Source: Fibrivirga algicola (GTDB taxonomy: Bacteria; Bacteroidota; Bacteroidia; Cytophagales; Spirosomataceae). Taken from it: DNA of 64,000 nt. Positions 9,126 through 17,790 of this stretch are shown one piece after another; positions within the stretch are counted from its first letter, which is position 1, and every line of letters begins with the position of its first letter. The notes beneath the pieces were generated by a model. The model was not told where the DNA came from, ran no database searches, and was given only the letters and a program-made list of their open reading frames with translations. The DNA lies in NCBI RefSeq assembly GCF_011742925.1, contig NZ_WAEL01000010.1, positions 1-64,000 of the forward strand. The letters run 5' to 3'. Made by a program: the position numbers and the translations under genes.

Positions 9126-10517
9126 ATGCGCCTCCTAGTTACACTCTTCTTTTCAGTACTGATTACCAAGTCGATTGCCCAGCAGAAGCCGTTTCAGAAC
9201 CCAGTACAACGGGCGCTGCAAAATGCCTATATCACGCAACAGGGTGAGCAACTGATGCTGCCCGATGCCATTGCTACGGCGTTGGCCCAGAATTACCAGA
9301 TCAAAGGCCTGCAGACTCAGGAGCAAATTGCCCGCAACGAACGTATTCCCGCCAACGCTGGCTTCTACCCGCTCATTACAGGCAACGTGAACACGAACGG
9401 CAGCAAGCAGAGTATCAATCAAACGTTTGTCGACAACATCCGTCCGCCCCAAACGCTCAATGGCATCTTCAACCGGACCACCCAGGCGGGCGTCAACATG
9501 ACTTGGACGGTGTTCAATGGCTTTGCCAACTTTGCTACCTACGAGCGGTTCGGTGAGCTGGTTCGCATCAGTGAAGTAAATACGCGGGCCAGTGTAGAGC
9601 AAACCATAGCTAACGTGGCGACGGCTTATTACGACGTGGTGCGTCAGCTACAGCAACTACTTTCATTCCGGCAGGCCCTCGACATTTCACGCGACCGGCG
9701 TGAGTTGGCCAAAGCGAATTATGAAGTAGGTACGCGCTCGAAAGTGGATTACCTGACGGCGCAGGTCGATTACAACGCCGACAGCGTTACGCTGCTCACG
9801 CAGGAGCAAAGCCTGCGGTCGGCTAAAGTATTGCTGAATACACTGCTGGTACGCGATCCGCTAACCGATTTCGCCGTTCGGGACACTATTCTCGCGAACC
9901 CGAACATCAATCTGGAGCAGATTCGCCAGCAGACCCTGAGCAACAACCCACAACTGGCCGCCGCTGCCCTGAATCGGCGCGTGGCCGACATTGGCATTCG
10001 GCTGGCCCGCGCGCAGCGGCAGCCCACCATTAGTCTGCAAACGGGCTACAACTTCACGTTTATCGACAATGAAGGTGGTTTTGGGGTGGCCGAGGGGCGC
10101 AACCGGGGGCTAACCTACTCCGTGCAGGCGGCTATTCCGATCTTTAACGGTGGCAACCTGCGCCGGCTGGAGGCCAATGCCCGGGCGAATGCGCTGGCTG
10201 CCGAATACCAGCAGGCCGACCAGAAAGTGGTACTCGATCAGGCTATCGCGCAGACATTTACTCAATATCAGAACAGCCTGGCCCTACTGAATGTGGAGGT
10301 GCAGAATTACAAGATCGCGCTCGAAAATATCGACATTGCCTACGACCGCTACCGGGTGGGTAACTCAACCCCCGTCGAATTTCGGGATGTACAGCGTAAC
10401 TCAGTTGCCGCGCAGGCCCGTTTGTTTGACGCCGAATTCAACGCCAAAGCTGCTGAAATTGAACTCCTCCGCTTAAGCAGCACCATTAGCCAGGCCTTTC
10501 TGGGGGCGAAGCAGTAG
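9126..10517 (+). CDS. TolC-family outer membrane channel protein
   Basis: The protein is 463 residues from ATG 9126 (MRLLVTLFFSVLITKSIAQ, signal peptide); an in-frame ATG at 9099 adds nine residues. It shows the two-fold TolC repeat: LPDAIATALAQNYQIKGLQ begins the first helical half, YEVGTRSKVDYLTAQVDYN lies in the first helical hairpin, and YRVGNSTPVEFRDVQ is the equivalent place in the second half. TolC proteins form outer membrane exit ducts for RND or ABC exporters. No inner membrane pump or adaptor gene is adjacent, so this may serve pumps encoded elsewhere. Its stop codon lies inside the 10512-10565 palindrome. Confidence 0.88.
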   Translation: MRLLVTLFFSVLITKSIAQQKPFQNPVQRALQNAYITQQGEQLMLPDAIATALAQNYQIKGLQTQEQIARNERIPANAGFYPLITGNVNTNGSKQSINQTFVDNIRPPQTLNGIFNRTTQAGVNMTWTVFNGFANFATYERFGELVRISEVNTRASVEQTIANVATAYYDVVRQLQQLLSFRQALDISRDRRELAKANYEVGTRSKVDYLTAQVDYNADSVTLLTQEQSLRSAKVLLNTLLVRDPLTDFAVRDTILANPNINLEQIRQQTLSNNPQLAAAALNRRVADIGIRLARAQRQPTISLQTGYNFTFIDNEGGFGVAEGRNRGLTYSVQAAIPIFNGGNLRRLEANARANALAAEYQQADQKVVLDQAIAQTFTQYQNSLALLNVEVQNYKIALENIDIAYDRYRVGNSTPVEFRDVQRNSVAAQARLFDAEFNAKAAEIELLRLSSTISQAFLGAKQ

Positions 10518-10565
10518 GTAGTTGCTCCCCACCCGACGGGTCGGGTGGGGAGCAACTACCTACTG
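10512..10565. terminator. 26-bp perfect palindrome filling a convergent gene gap
   Basis: The left arm 10512-10537 and right arm 10540-10565 are perfectly complementary (core GCTCCCCACCCGAC). The TAG stop of the TolC-like gene is inside the left arm, and the topoisomerase stop begins at the very next base, 10566. The whole gap is therefore a two-way terminator-like hairpin. Confidence 0.8.
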
Positions 10566-11633
10566 TCACGATTTCTTCCCGACCTGGTCGCTCAAAAATG
10601 CCAGCAGCAGCTTCTCAACGCCGTCGAGACCGTGGGGGCTTGTTTGGCGGTACCGATTTCGTTTTGTGATGTATGGGTTGAGGTCCTGACATTCGTAGGC
10701 TTCCAGAATCTGGGGATGTACGTAATGTTTACGGCATACGGTGCGGGTATTGCCCAGCCGGTGCGCAACCTCATCGAGAATAGTGTTGACGTTCTTCTTT
10801 GCGTCTTTCTCCGTTTCGCAGGGCTCCAGTTCAACCAGCAGACGCAGGGCATTGGTGGTGCCGGCCCATGTCCGAAAATCTTTGGCCGAGAATTCATCGC
10901 CCATCGTTTCCTGCAGGTACGTGTTTACCATCCCCGAATCGATGCTGTGACGATTGCCTTCGTCGTCGAAATACTGAAACAGCTCTTTGCCGGGAATGTC
11001 GCGGCAGGCTTTCACGAGTTTGGCCAGCCGTTTGTCCTGCAGTGTAATGTCGTGGTAAATTCCCTTTTTGCCTTTGAAGCTGAAACGAACCTCCTTTGGG
11101 CTGGTCTTAACATGCCGGTCTTTAAGGGTGGTAAGCCCGTATGAGCCATATTCTTTTTCGTACGCGGCATTACCCACTCGAATCAGCGTTTGTTCCATGA
11201 CGCTCAGAGCAAGGGCAAGAACCTTGTCATGATCGAGCTGTCGATTGTTCAGGTCGTTGTGAATACGTTTACGCAGCAACGGTAGTTTTTCGCCAAAAGC
11301 AATCATCCGATAAAACTTCGTCTCGCTCCGAATGGCGTTCCAGTTGGCGTGGTAACGATATTGCTTGCGCCCCTTGGTGTCGATGCCCGTGGCTTGCAAG
11401 TGGCCGTTGGCTTTAGGGCAGATCCAGATGTTCTGATAAGCGGGCGGAAGTGCCATTTTCCGGATGCGCGCCAACGTAGCGTCGTCTTCGACAACGTTCC
11501 CTTTGGCGTCAATGTATTCATACCGATCGCCGCGTGTTTGTCGGGTAATGCCGGGTATGGTATCACTGACGTAAACCAATTTGGCTGCTTTAGCCACACT
11601 GGCTGGGTCCTGCGCTAATTCCAGAAGATTCAT
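10566..11633 (-). CDS. DNA topoisomerase IB
   Basis: The protein has 355 residues, the usual size of bacterial (Deinococcus/poxvirus-like) type IB topoisomerases. It relaxes supercoils by nicking one strand through a 3'-phosphotyrosine. Visible landmarks are the N-terminal TRQTRGDRYEYID, IDTKGRKQYRYHANW, the active-site region LIRVGNAAYEKEYGSYGLTTL, KDFRTWAGT, and the nucleophile Tyr304 in CRKHYVHP. The enzyme is cytoplasmic and non-essential in most bacteria. The gene stands alone, convergent with the TolC-like gene, and is followed upstream by a 238-bp gap before the symporter. Confidence 0.93.
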   Translation of the reverse strand: MNLLELAQDPASVAKAAKLVYVSDTIPGITRQTRGDRYEYIDAKGNVVEDDATLARIRKMALPPAYQNIWICPKANGHLQATGIDTKGRKQYRYHANWNAIRSETKFYRMIAFGEKLPLLRKRIHNDLNNRQLDHDKVLALALSVMEQTLIRVGNAAYEKEYGSYGLTTLKDRHVKTSPKEVRFSFKGKKGIYHDITLQDKRLAKLVKACRDIPGKELFQYFDDEGNRHSIDSGMVNTYLQETMGDEFSAKDFRTWAGTTNALRLLVELEPCETEKDAKKNVNTILDEVAHRLGNTRTVCRKHYVHPQILEAYECQDLNPYITKRNRYRQTSPHGLDGVEKLLLAFLSDQVGKKS

Positions 11634-11815
11634 AATCTAGGGTTGAGTCAACCATTAACCTGGAATCGGCTACAGAGGTTTTTATAATTTACTAGTCGTA
11701 GTCTGTAAGGCGATTCCAGCTTGGGCAGGGGTAAATTCGAATATACTTCCCTTTGAAAGACAGAATAGTGCATAAAGGAGAACATATTAAAGAGATGTTG
11801 TCTTACCTATTCGCT

Positions 11816-11823
11816 TATTTTTG
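11816..11823 (+). promoter_or_regulatory. Possible Bacteroidota -7 box before the symporter
   Basis: TATTTTTG matches the TAnnTTTG -7 consensus and lies 49 bp before the ATG. The -33 element is weak (TTG at 11798-11800, spaced short). Apart from this I see no feature in the gap 11634-11871. Confidence 0.3.
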
Positions 11824-11871
11824 ACCCAGCTTGTTCTACCTCTAATTGGATAATCTTCCGAATTATTTTCC

Positions 11872-13572
11872 ATGAACCAACTTGTTACAACAGATTACAT
11901 TGTATTTCTCCTCTATTTCGTCGGTGTATCGGCCTACGGTTACTGGATCTACAAACAAAAAAAGACTGATAATCTTGATACAAAAGGCTTTTTCCTGGCC
12001 GAAGGGTCACTAACCTGGTGGGCCATCGGGGCATCTCTGATTGCTTCTAATATTTCGGCCGAGCAGTTTATCGGCATGTCGGGAAGTGGCTTTACACTGG
12101 GTGTTGCCATCGCGGCCTACGAATGGCTGGCGGCAATTGCCCTGATTATCGTGGCAGTCTGGTTCATCCCTATCTATCTCAAGAACCACATCTTCACGAT
12201 GCCGCAGTTCCTGAGCCAGCGCTACAACGAAACCGTAAGTATGATCATGGCCGTTTTCTGGCTGTTTCTGTACGTATTCGTGAACCTGACCTCTATTTTG
12301 TTCCTGGGTGCGCTGGCCCTCTCGAACCTGATTGGCGGCGATTCGTTTCACACAATCATTATTTGCCTGAGCATCTTCGCCATCGTCATTACACTGGGCG
12401 GCATGAAGGTGATCGGCTACACTGACGTGATCCAGGTACTTGTATTGATTATTGGTGGTCTGGTAACTACGTACCTGGCGCTCGATAAAGTAGCCGAAGT
12501 ACTAGGCGTTGGGAGCGGTGCTATCGACGGCTTCAAAGGGATGATGGCCAATTCCGACGATCACTTCCACATGATTTTCGAGAAACCAGGTCCGAACACG
12601 CCGCAGGTCGACGTGAATAAATACCTGACATTGCCCGGTATCTCGATGTACCTGGCTGGTCAGTGGATTGTGAACCTCAACTATTGGGGTTGTAATCAGT
12701 ATATTACCCAGCGTGCGCTTGGTGCCGATCTGAAAACGGCCCGTACTGGTATCCTGTTTGCCGCTATTCTGAAAATCTTCATGCCATTGGTTGTTATGGT
12801 GCCGGGTATTGCCGCGTACGTGATCTTCAAAAATGGTGGTTTGCAGGCCGAGATGACAACCAACGGCAAAGTAATGGCCGACAACGCTTATTCGGCGGTG
12901 TTGACCTTCCTGCCCAACGGTCTGAAAGGCCTGTCGGTAGCCGCCCTGACGGCTGCTATCGTGGCATCTCTGGCTGGTAAAGCCAACTCGATCTCGACCA
13001 TCTTTACGCTCGACATTTTCCATAAGTATGTAGATAAAGCGGCGTCGGAGCAGAAACTGGTTTGGGTGGGTCGACTAACGATCGTAGCGGCCATGCTGAT
13101 CTCGATTGCGCTGGCCTGGGGTGATGCACTGGGTATTGGTGGCGAAGGTGGATTTACGTTCATCCAGAAATATACGGGCTACGTAAGCCCCGGTATTTTC
13201 GCCCTGTTTATTCTAGGCTTCTTCTGGAAGCGCACCACGGGTACTGCGGCGATCGTTGGCGTATTGCTTGGCTTTGCGCTGGCGGTACTGTTCAACAACT
13301 TCGCACCAAGCCTGTTCGGTAACGAAACCATTCTGTATACGGCCTTCTACAACAGCGATTCAGGCAACATGGAGATTCCATTCCTGATTTGCATGGGCTG
13401 GTCGTTCGTATTTACCGTGTTGGCTATGGTACTGATCAGCCTGGCCGGACCGAAGATCAATCCAAGAGGCCTGGCAATTGATTCGTCGATGTTCAAACTG
13501 GAGCCATCGAATATCGTGCTTGTCGTTATCATCTTCATGCTCCTGTCAGTACTCTACATCCGATTCTGGTAA
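11872..13572 (+). CDS. Sodium/solute symporter (SSS family, vSGLT-like)
   Basis: The protein has 566 residues with about 14 hydrophobic segments and begins in a membrane helix (TDYIVFLLYFVGVSAYGYWIY). Family marks include GFFLAEGSLTWWAIGASLIASNISAEQFIGMSGSG (residues ~42-76; the sodium-site helix TM1), the IIGGLVTTYLAL helix, and WIVNLNYWGCNQYITQRALGA (~263-283). These place it in the sugar branch near the Vibrio Na+/galactose transporter; the substrate is probably a sugar or polyol but is not proven. It is an inner membrane importer driven by sodium. It is monocistronic, with a possible promoter at 11816 and hairpins after the stop. Confidence 0.88.
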   Translation: MNQLVTTDYIVFLLYFVGVSAYGYWIYKQKKTDNLDTKGFFLAEGSLTWWAIGASLIASNISAEQFIGMSGSGFTLGVAIAAYEWLAAIALIIVAVWFIPIYLKNHIFTMPQFLSQRYNETVSMIMAVFWLFLYVFVNLTSILFLGALALSNLIGGDSFHTIIICLSIFAIVITLGGMKVIGYTDVIQVLVLIIGGLVTTYLALDKVAEVLGVGSGAIDGFKGMMANSDDHFHMIFEKPGPNTPQVDVNKYLTLPGISMYLAGQWIVNLNYWGCNQYITQRALGADLKTARTGILFAAILKIFMPLVVMVPGIAAYVIFKNGGLQAEMTTNGKVMADNAYSAVLTFLPNGLKGLSVAALTAAIVASLAGKANSISTIFTLDIFHKYVDKAASEQKLVWVGRLTIVAAMLISIALAWGDALGIGGEGGFTFIQKYTGYVSPGIFALFILGFFWKRTTGTAAIVGVLLGFALAVLFNNFAPSLFGNETILYTAFYNSDSGNMEIPFLICMGWSFVFTVLAMVLISLAGPKINPRGLAIDSSMFKLEPSNIVLVVIIFMLLSVLYIRFW

Positions 13573-13596
13573 GAGGGAAAGTTTGACGTTTGTGGG

Positions 13597-13661
13597 TTGA
13601 GGTTTGTTGTTGTGCTGCTGGTCACCAGAATGTGATCAGGAAGCGCAACAGCAAACCTCAA
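13597..13661. terminator. 20-bp stem after the symporter gene
   Basis: The arm at 13597-13616 (core GAGGTTTGTTGTTGTGCT) pairs with 13642-13661 (core AGCGCAACAGCAAACCTC), with two G-U positions and a 25-nt loop. It lies 24 bp after the symporter stop. Confidence 0.55.
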
Positions 13662-13665
13662 TTTG

Positions 13666-13747
13666 TTTTTGGTTTGTCGTCGCGTTGCTGACTCACCGTT
13701 CGGTTGATTAGCCACGCGACGACAAACATCAAACGACAAACCAAAAA
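13666..13747. promoter_or_regulatory. Two mutually exclusive stems upstream of thrB
   Basis: The left arm region 13666-13685 can pair in two ways. GTTTGTCGTCGCGT (13672-13685) pairs with 13714-13727, or TTTTTGGTTTGTCGT (13666-13680) pairs with 13733-13747. Both right arms contain ACGACAAAC. This could be a terminator with a duplicated arm or an attenuator for thrB; no Thr/Ile-rich leader peptide was found. Confidence 0.35.
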
Positions 13748-13795
13748 CATCAAACCCTTTTTGACCGTAACTTGCCGCCTCAATTGCCTCTTTCC

Positions 13796-14737
13796 GTGAA
13801 CGAAATCCGCGTATTTGCTCCCGCTACCGTCGCCAATGTGGCCTGTGGCTTCGATATATTTGGTTTTGCCGTCGACCAGCCCGGCGACGAGGTGCTACTC
13901 CGGTTCTCTGACCAGCCGGGTGTTCGTATTCTCGATATTATCGGCGACGAAGGACGGCTTCCCCGCGAAGCGGCCCGTAACACAGCAGGTATTGCCATTC
14001 AGGCATTTCTGGCTAAACTTGGCCGGACCGATGTTGGCTTCGACATGGTCCTGACCAAGCATATGCCGCTGGGTAGTGGTCTTGGTTCCAGCGCGGCCAG
14101 TGCCGTGGCGGGCGTATTTGCCGCCAACGAACTGCTGGGTCGCCCGCTCACTACGATTGAGTTGCTCCCGTTTGCCATGGAGGGCGAGCGCATTGCCTGT
14201 GGCTCGGCCCATGCCGATAACGTAGGCCCGTCGTTATTGGGCGGTTTTGTCGTCGTTCGCAGCTACTCGCCCCTCGACGTTATCAAGATTGAGACGCCAG
14301 CCAGCCTGTTTGCCACGCTGGTTCACCCCGACGTGGAGGTGAATACAAAAGATGCCCGTTTCATCCTGAAAAATGAAGTGTCGCTCAAAAATGCCATTAT
14401 CCAGATGGGCAACGTAGCTGGCCTGATTGCTGGTCTAACCAAGCCCGACTACGACCTCATTGGCCGCTCGATGGTCGACGTGATCATTGAACCGGTGCGC
14501 TCGATTCTGATTCCTGAATTCAACGAAGTAAAACAGGCGGCGCTTGATAATGGCGCGCTGGGCTGTAGTATTTCCGGCTCCGGCCCATCGATGTTTGCGT
14601 TGAGCCGCGACGTTGAAACAGCACAACGGGTTGGTCAGGCCATGCAGCAGGCATTTCTGTCGGTAGGCATCACCGGTGAGGTATACGTGTCGGGTATCAA
14701 CACGGTTGGGCCCCGCATTCTGGGCGAGGGCGAGTAA
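13796..14737 (+). CDS. thrB: Homoserine kinase
   Basis: ThrB phosphorylates homoserine with ATP, the step before threonine synthase. The start GTG 13796 gives MNEIRVFAPATVANVACGFD, matching the usual N-terminus; an in-frame TTG at 13772 would add eight residues, and no ATG is available. The GHMP signature HMPLGSGLGSSAAS lies at about 89-102, and the C-terminal GHMP motif is GCSISGSGPSMFAL. At 313 residues the length is normal. The usual thrA and thrC neighbours are absent: it follows a symporter gene and converges with the dioxygenase gene, whose stop is 5 bp away. The alternative stems upstream could regulate it. Confidence 0.93.
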   Translation: MNEIRVFAPATVANVACGFDIFGFAVDQPGDEVLLRFSDQPGVRILDIIGDEGRLPREAARNTAGIAIQAFLAKLGRTDVGFDMVLTKHMPLGSGLGSSAASAVAGVFAANELLGRPLTTIELLPFAMEGERIACGSAHADNVGPSLLGGFVVVRSYSPLDVIKIETPASLFATLVHPDVEVNTKDARFILKNEVSLKNAIIQMGNVAGLIAGLTKPDYDLIGRSMVDVIIEPVRSILIPEFNEVKQAALDNGALGCSISGSGPSMFALSRDVETAQRVGQAMQQAFLSVGITGEVYVSGINTVGPRILGEGE

Positions 14738-14742
14738 CGTAC

Positions 14743-15771
14743 CTACATGGTTTCCCCGGCCCGGAAAATATCTTCCTGATCAGGGAGCGACGGGTTCAGA
14801 AATACGTCGGCTCCGTTGAGGGAGTAGCGTTGCGGCTCGTCGGCTGCCCGGAGTCGGTGGTGTTTGTAAGCGCTAACCGATGAGTAATGACAAACGTATG
14901 ATTTTCGTGTCATGTCTGGCTGGCGAATCGGATCGCCGCCATGCGCCAGCGACGCGTGCCAGAGGAGTACATCACCCTTTTTGATAAGCAACGTTTTCCG
15001 TTCCATACCGGCATCCTGACAGGCTTTGTCGAGGTAGCGGGCAAAGTCGTCGGGGTTATACGTCGATTCGCCATTAAAGAAGATGCCGTTTCCGAAGTCA
15101 AACTTTTTGAGTTTGTGCGAGCCGGGGTAGTAGTACAGCGGTCCGGCGTCGTACTGCACATCTTCCAGGGCGATCCAGGCAGCGGCCAGGTGGCTGGGTA
15201 TCTCAGAAACCACGTAGGCGAAGTCCTGATGTGTAGCCTGCTGACTTCCGAATTTGAACAGCAGGCTTTGCATGGCCACGACCCGTTCGCCGAAAACGGC
15301 TTCCAGAAAGGTGACGATGTTCCGATGGAGCATGATCTTCTTCCCGATGATCGAGGCGTTGTGGAAATCCATGAACTTAATGAATTTACCACCCAGCACC
15401 GACTGAGGTAAAGCCCGCGCTTCCTGCACCGGGGCCGACTGATACTCGGGCAAATCGACGCGCACATTGACCTTGTACTGATCGTTGTGCAGGATCAACT
15501 CTTCGGTTTCCCGCCAAAGCTGATCGGCCCATTCGGGCGAAATCGCCTGCTCAAGAATGACGTACCCATTTGCCTGCCAGAACCGCAGCTTCTCAGCCAT
15601 GTTGTACGAAAGCCCTTCGTGGCTGCTGGCAAACTGCCGGGCAAAGCCGTCAATATCAGCATTCGGCCGGTCGATCCACGGCAGGGTATTGGAATCAAAC
15701 TCGCGGACGATTTTTGGGGCAGGCTGAATCGCCTTTTTAATGATTGATTTAAGGGTGGAGGTAATGCCCAT
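14743..15771 (-). CDS. Phytanoyl-CoA dioxygenase (PhyH) family protein
   Basis: The protein is 342 residues. PhyH proteins are Fe(II)/2-oxoglutarate-dependent oxygenases with a double-stranded beta-helix. The iron ligands are visible as the H-x-D in ATHQDFAYVV (around residue 178) and the distal His in LLWHASLAHGGDPI; the Arg of MTRKSYVCHY is the likely 2-oxoglutarate contact. The substrate is unknown, since bacterial members hydroxylate diverse small molecules and lipids. There is no signal peptide. It is transcribed toward thrB with only 5 bp between the two stops. It could belong with the membrane protein at 15908-17635, 136 bp upstream in the same direction; I see nothing in that gap. Confidence 0.85.
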   Translation of the reverse strand: MGITSTLKSIIKKAIQPAPKIVREFDSNTLPWIDRPNADIDGFARQFASSHEGLSYNMAEKLRFWQANGYVILEQAISPEWADQLWRETEELILHNDQYKVNVRVDLPEYQSAPVQEARALPQSVLGGKFIKFMDFHNASIIGKKIMLHRNIVTFLEAVFGERVVAMQSLLFKFGSQQATHQDFAYVVSEIPSHLAAAWIALEDVQYDAGPLYYYPGSHKLKKFDFGNGIFFNGESTYNPDDFARYLDKACQDAGMERKTLLIKKGDVLLWHASLAHGGDPIRQPDMTRKSYVCHYSSVSAYKHHRLRAADEPQRYSLNGADVFLNPSLPDQEDIFRAGETM

Positions 15772-15907
15772 GATACAAACCGATTAGCTGACTTTGGTCA
15801 CGTTTCAGAAACGGATCGACGTCGGGATAGTGACGAGAATTGAGATGCTCTTGTCGAAGCATCTGCTAATATCCGGGTGAAGTACCTTATAGTCAACCGA
15901 TAGCCAA

Positions 15908-17635
15908 TCAATATATCGAACGGATTTCTAGTGGCTGGCCCTTCCCGAGCAGTTGGTAGCTGGTGCCGTTTACAATACGAAGTATCCTGACCTGATAAGT
16001 GCCGGGTTTAAGCCTGCCGGAAAGAAACGACACTGCAAAGCCCACCTTGAATGGCCCGCGCCCCCGCAGAAAATCTTTCATCCCTCCTTTGTTGGGCGGT
16101 GCCGGAAACAGGTAGCTGCGGTGGTCGGCCGACTCGGCAACGAGGAAAATGCCCCGGTCTGTGCCATCGGTCAGGTGGTGGGTGATCTCTTTGTTGTCGA
16201 GTTCGATGTAGCAGGGACTATCGCCCAGAAACGAATTCTTGATAAAGTCGTCCTGAAAACTGCTGATCTGTAGTGAATCGGAGGAAGGCGTAGGTACCCA
16301 GGCCGTTGGGGGGGCAATGGTGTTTGGGAATCGGTAAATGCCCTGCTGATGCACGCTGGTGAGCAAACTGTCGGTGTACTGGCGCAGGTACGGAATAACC
16401 ATCGTGGTGTTATTCGTATGGAAATTGAAGGCGTCGGCATACCGCTGCTGCGACCCACTCACAATTCGGGGTAAGCAGGCGTGAAAAGCTCCCACATTCA
16501 TCACGATGGCCATAAACGAGGTGCCAATCGCCCAGACGACCCGCAGCCGGGCGCTGGTAATGCCAAGCACAAGCAGGTAAACCAAGCTCAGCATCAGGTG
16601 CGCATACAGCTTGTAGCGGTCGCGCAGAATTTCGTCGGGCAACCGGTGCATAGCCAATAGCAGGGCTGTTGCCAGCATGAATAAACCAAACGACAGCCAT
16701 TCGGGTGTGATTGGCAGTTGACGCAACCGTTTTCCTACCTGACTATACCCGGTTTGCCACAGCAGCACAGCAAGCGCCATGGCTACGGTCAACAGCAGAC
16801 CGGCCAGCATGGGTAAACTGGTGTTGGTTTCGTTGGTAAATGCGCCGCCCAGTGCCAGAAACAGGTTCGGAAGCCAACCCATTATAGGCGTTCGTTCGTG
16901 GGCCACCGACGAGAGGCCGATCATGACCCAGATCACAAGAGCCGTACTACCCAGCCATATCCACAACGACCTGTCGCGTCGGCCCTGACTGATGAGCAGG
17001 ACCGCGCCGATCAGGAACGCCAGTATGCCGTTGCCGCTGGTCAGCGTAGCCGCAATGCCCAGGAGCAATGGCCAAATGAGTGGAACGCGGCGGTGCAACT
17101 GATGCAGCGTTTCCTGCACAAACCAGATCACCGTAAAATTTTGTAGGGCGGCCATTCCCCAAAACATGTTCTCGTGCGATTGCAGGCTGAACAGCCAGAA
17201 CGGGATCGGCAGAAAATACCAGGTTGAGAGCCCCAGTTGCCTGAACCCCCGCCACAACTGCCAGCCAATGCCCAGCAGCGCCAGATTACCCAGCGCGATC
17301 ATGACTTGGACGTTGAGTTGACCGGTCAGGTAATACGTACCCAGACAGACCAACCGGTCGTAAATGATGCGGTGGGTATTGTGCAGCGCCACCAGCTCGG
17401 TTAATCGCGTTGCCCACGACTGAGCTGGGTCATGCCAGCGGGCCACAAAAATAAGCAGCGCGTAATCGTCATTGAAAACGACGTTGGCGGCGTACCGGAT
17501 CAAGACCCACAGCCAGATAAGTAGGGGGACAACGATCAGCGAGGCGGTAAGTGATCGAAGCCACGAGGGCGGGGTTGGTGAAGAAAGGCGCAACAGGACG
17601 TAGTGAATGTGATGGCACAAAGATATGGGTTTCAC
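15908..17635 (-). CDS. Polytopic membrane protein, GT-C-like
   Basis: The protein has 575 residues with about 10-11 hydrophobic helices in the first ~400, then a soluble C-terminal region of ~165 residues. After the first helix, a periplasmic loop carries NDDYALL and then LHNTHRIIYDRL. An acidic pair followed by an H..HR motif in loop 1 is common in GT-C membrane glycosyltransferases that use lipid-linked sugars. No confident family assignment is possible. It is divergent from the acyl-CoA dehydrogenase operon, with 155 bp between the starts, so the two may be co-regulated. A GT-C enzyme would fit beside the PIG-L/NodS/GT2 genes; this is inference. Confidence 0.65.
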   Translation of the reverse strand: MKPISLCHHIHYVLLRLSSPTPPSWLRSLTASLIVVPLLIWLWVLIRYAANVVFNDDYALLIFVARWHDPAQSWATRLTELVALHNTHRIIYDRLVCLGTYYLTGQLNVQVMIALGNLALLGIGWQLWRGFRQLGLSTWYFLPIPFWLFSLQSHENMFWGMAALQNFTVIWFVQETLHQLHRRVPLIWPLLLGIAATLTSGNGILAFLIGAVLLISQGRRDRSLWIWLGSTALVIWVMIGLSSVAHERTPIMGWLPNLFLALGGAFTNETNTSLPMLAGLLLTVAMALAVLLWQTGYSQVGKRLRQLPITPEWLSFGLFMLATALLLAMHRLPDEILRDRYKLYAHLMLSLVYLLVLGITSARLRVVWAIGTSFMAIVMNVGAFHACLPRIVSGSQQRYADAFNFHTNNTTMVIPYLRQYTDSLLTSVHQQGIYRFPNTIAPPTAWVPTPSSDSLQISSFQDDFIKNSFLGDSPCYIELDNKEITHHLTDGTDRGIFLVAESADHRSYLFPAPPNKGGMKDFLRGRGPFKVGFAVSFLSGRLKPGTYQVRILRIVNGTSYQLLGKGQPLEIRSIY

Positions 17636-17790
17636 CTACTCGCTTCAGAAGGTATGTGCAAGACTGGTAATCAGGTTACCCAGAGGGATAAACGGCCTTG
17701 CTTGGCCCTGATATTGGCAGGCTGTCCGTTCAATCTGATTTTCAGCGAATCGGTTTGCTGGGGTGTTGGGTAACTACACAGCTCGATGAC

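Noticed and set aside
17698-17790. N-terminal extension of the acyl-CoA dehydrogenase from a TTG start
   Set aside because: The added residues do not match the family, and the ATG at 17791 is well placed.
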